Below, one piece after another: positions 63,678-64,000 of a stretch of DNA of 64,000 bases. The position numbers and the translations under genes are program-made. Origin of the DNA: Shewanella subflava (lineage in GTDB: Bacteria > Pseudomonadota > Gammaproteobacteria > Enterobacterales > Shewanellaceae); assembly GCF_025971955.1 (NCBI RefSeq), contig NZ_JAPDMX010000033.1:62001-126000 (forward strand). The letters run 5' to 3'. Below the pieces are notes generated by a model. The model saw only the letters and a list, made by a program, of their open reading frames with translations. It was not told where the DNA came from and searched no databases. Numbering within the stretch: the first letter of the stretch is position 1; the number at the start of each line of letters is the position of its first letter.

Positions 63678-64000
63678 ATGACAACCCAAAGCTTATTCCA
63701 GCTATGCCGAACAGGCTATATTGCTTTAGTATTATTGTTAACCGGATGGTTTATTCAGCAAGGTCTTGAGGGTAGCTACTCTTTAGCATTTAATCTTATG
63801 TGGATTTTACCCTTATTAATGCCTCTGAAAGGTGTGATTCAAGGCAACCCATATACCTATGCATGGGCCAGCTTTATTCTTTGCCTTTATCTACTTCATG
63901 GGCTGACTTTGGTATATGTCACTGAAGAAGCATTAGCGTTTGCCGTGATTGAATCTGTGCTTATTTCTGCACTGTTGGTAGGTTTTCCATTTTATGCCCG
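63678..64000 (+). CDS. DUF2069 membrane protein, 3' end cut by window
   Basis: The open frame from ATG 63678 gives 107 codons before the window ends. The protein begins MTTQSLFQLCRTGYIALVLL and has three hydrophobic segments, with LMWILPLLMPLKGVIQGNPYTYAWASF, typical of DUF2069. It begins 6 nt after yfgD and is probably co-transcribed. Confidence 0.75.
   Translation, partial: MTTQSLFQLCRTGYIALVLLLTGWFIQQGLEGSYSLAFNLMWILPLLMPLKGVIQGNPYTYAWASFILCLYLLHGLTLVYVTEEALAFAVIESVLISALLVGFPFYA

Noticed and set aside
1-64000. CRISPR arrays, tRNA or rRNA genes, prophage
   Set aside because: No regularly spaced repeats, no rRNA-like conserved blocks, no cloverleaf-like segments and no phage structural genes were recognised on reading both strands.

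Overview
The window looks like chromosome of a gammaproteobacterium of the Shewanella type, about 40 % G+C by eye. The evidence is gene order and protein similarity: a tatD-pilZ-holB-tmk-mltG-pabC block, comEC-msbA-lpxK-ycaR, lolCDE, a short homogentisate dioxygenase-like gene beside hppD with a divergent LysR regulator, and an ECF sigma/ChrR pair. Assignment to a species is not possible from sequence reading alone. No rRNA, tRNA, CRISPR array, prophage or intact transposase gene was seen.

Layout. 1-12.3 kb: a truncated SpmA-type membrane protein gene, rsmF, then a long leftward run tatD, pilZ, holB, tmk, mltG, pabC, dcd, udk, apbC, facing rightward metG. 12.3-23 kb: a leftward envelope block (comEC, msbA, lpxK, ycaR), a DUF2062 gene, and lolC-lolD-lolE with a GNAT gene and a DUF3624 gene. 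23-37 kb: a PilZ-domain gene, mfd, csiV-like, nagZ (leftward), L-serine dehydratase, nagD, an M28 peptidase lipoprotein and asnB. 37-39.2 kb: a LON-substrate-binding-domain gene followed by an ECF sigma factor and its ChrR-type zinc/cupin anti-sigma. Two matching ECF-type promoter sequences (TGATC, 17 nt, CGTA) lie upstream of the LON-domain gene and of the sigma gene. 39.2-45 kb: an AT-rich, gene-poor stretch with a 57-residue orphan protein, an ACC-deaminase-like PLP enzyme, yccF-like, a solute-binding protein, an EVE-domain protein and an AIM24-like protein. 45-49 kb: tyrosine degradation (LysR regulator, homogentisate dioxygenase-like, hppD) and a LysE exporter. 49-60 kb: a FemAB-like acyltransferase and secreted or envelope proteins (ggt, porin plus half-length phosphate-binding-like protein, M3 peptidase, CpdB-like nucleotidase, histidine phosphatase). 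60-64 kb: rof, perM-like, tusA-like, bepA, yfgD/arsC and a truncated DUF2069 gene.

Between genes I found three families of short non-coding repeats, each present twice: a ~256-267 bp element with terminal inverted repeats (18566-18821 and 43305-43571, opposite orientation), a ~161 bp palindromic element (2388-2549 and 34729-34889, opposite orientation), and a ~235-250 bp element with subterminal hairpins resembling a non-autonomous IS200/IS605 derivative (28339-28573 and 58938-59187). Both copies of the last sit directly on the T-tract of an intrinsic terminator. Other items worth checking are a small unannotated transcription unit at 2631-2788, a 26-residue hydrophobic mini-ORF at 32677-32757 and a structured leader before the serine dehydratase gene.

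Most of the window is ordinary housekeeping sequence. The least described parts are the sigma/anti-sigma/LON-domain cluster, the repeat families and the small genes.
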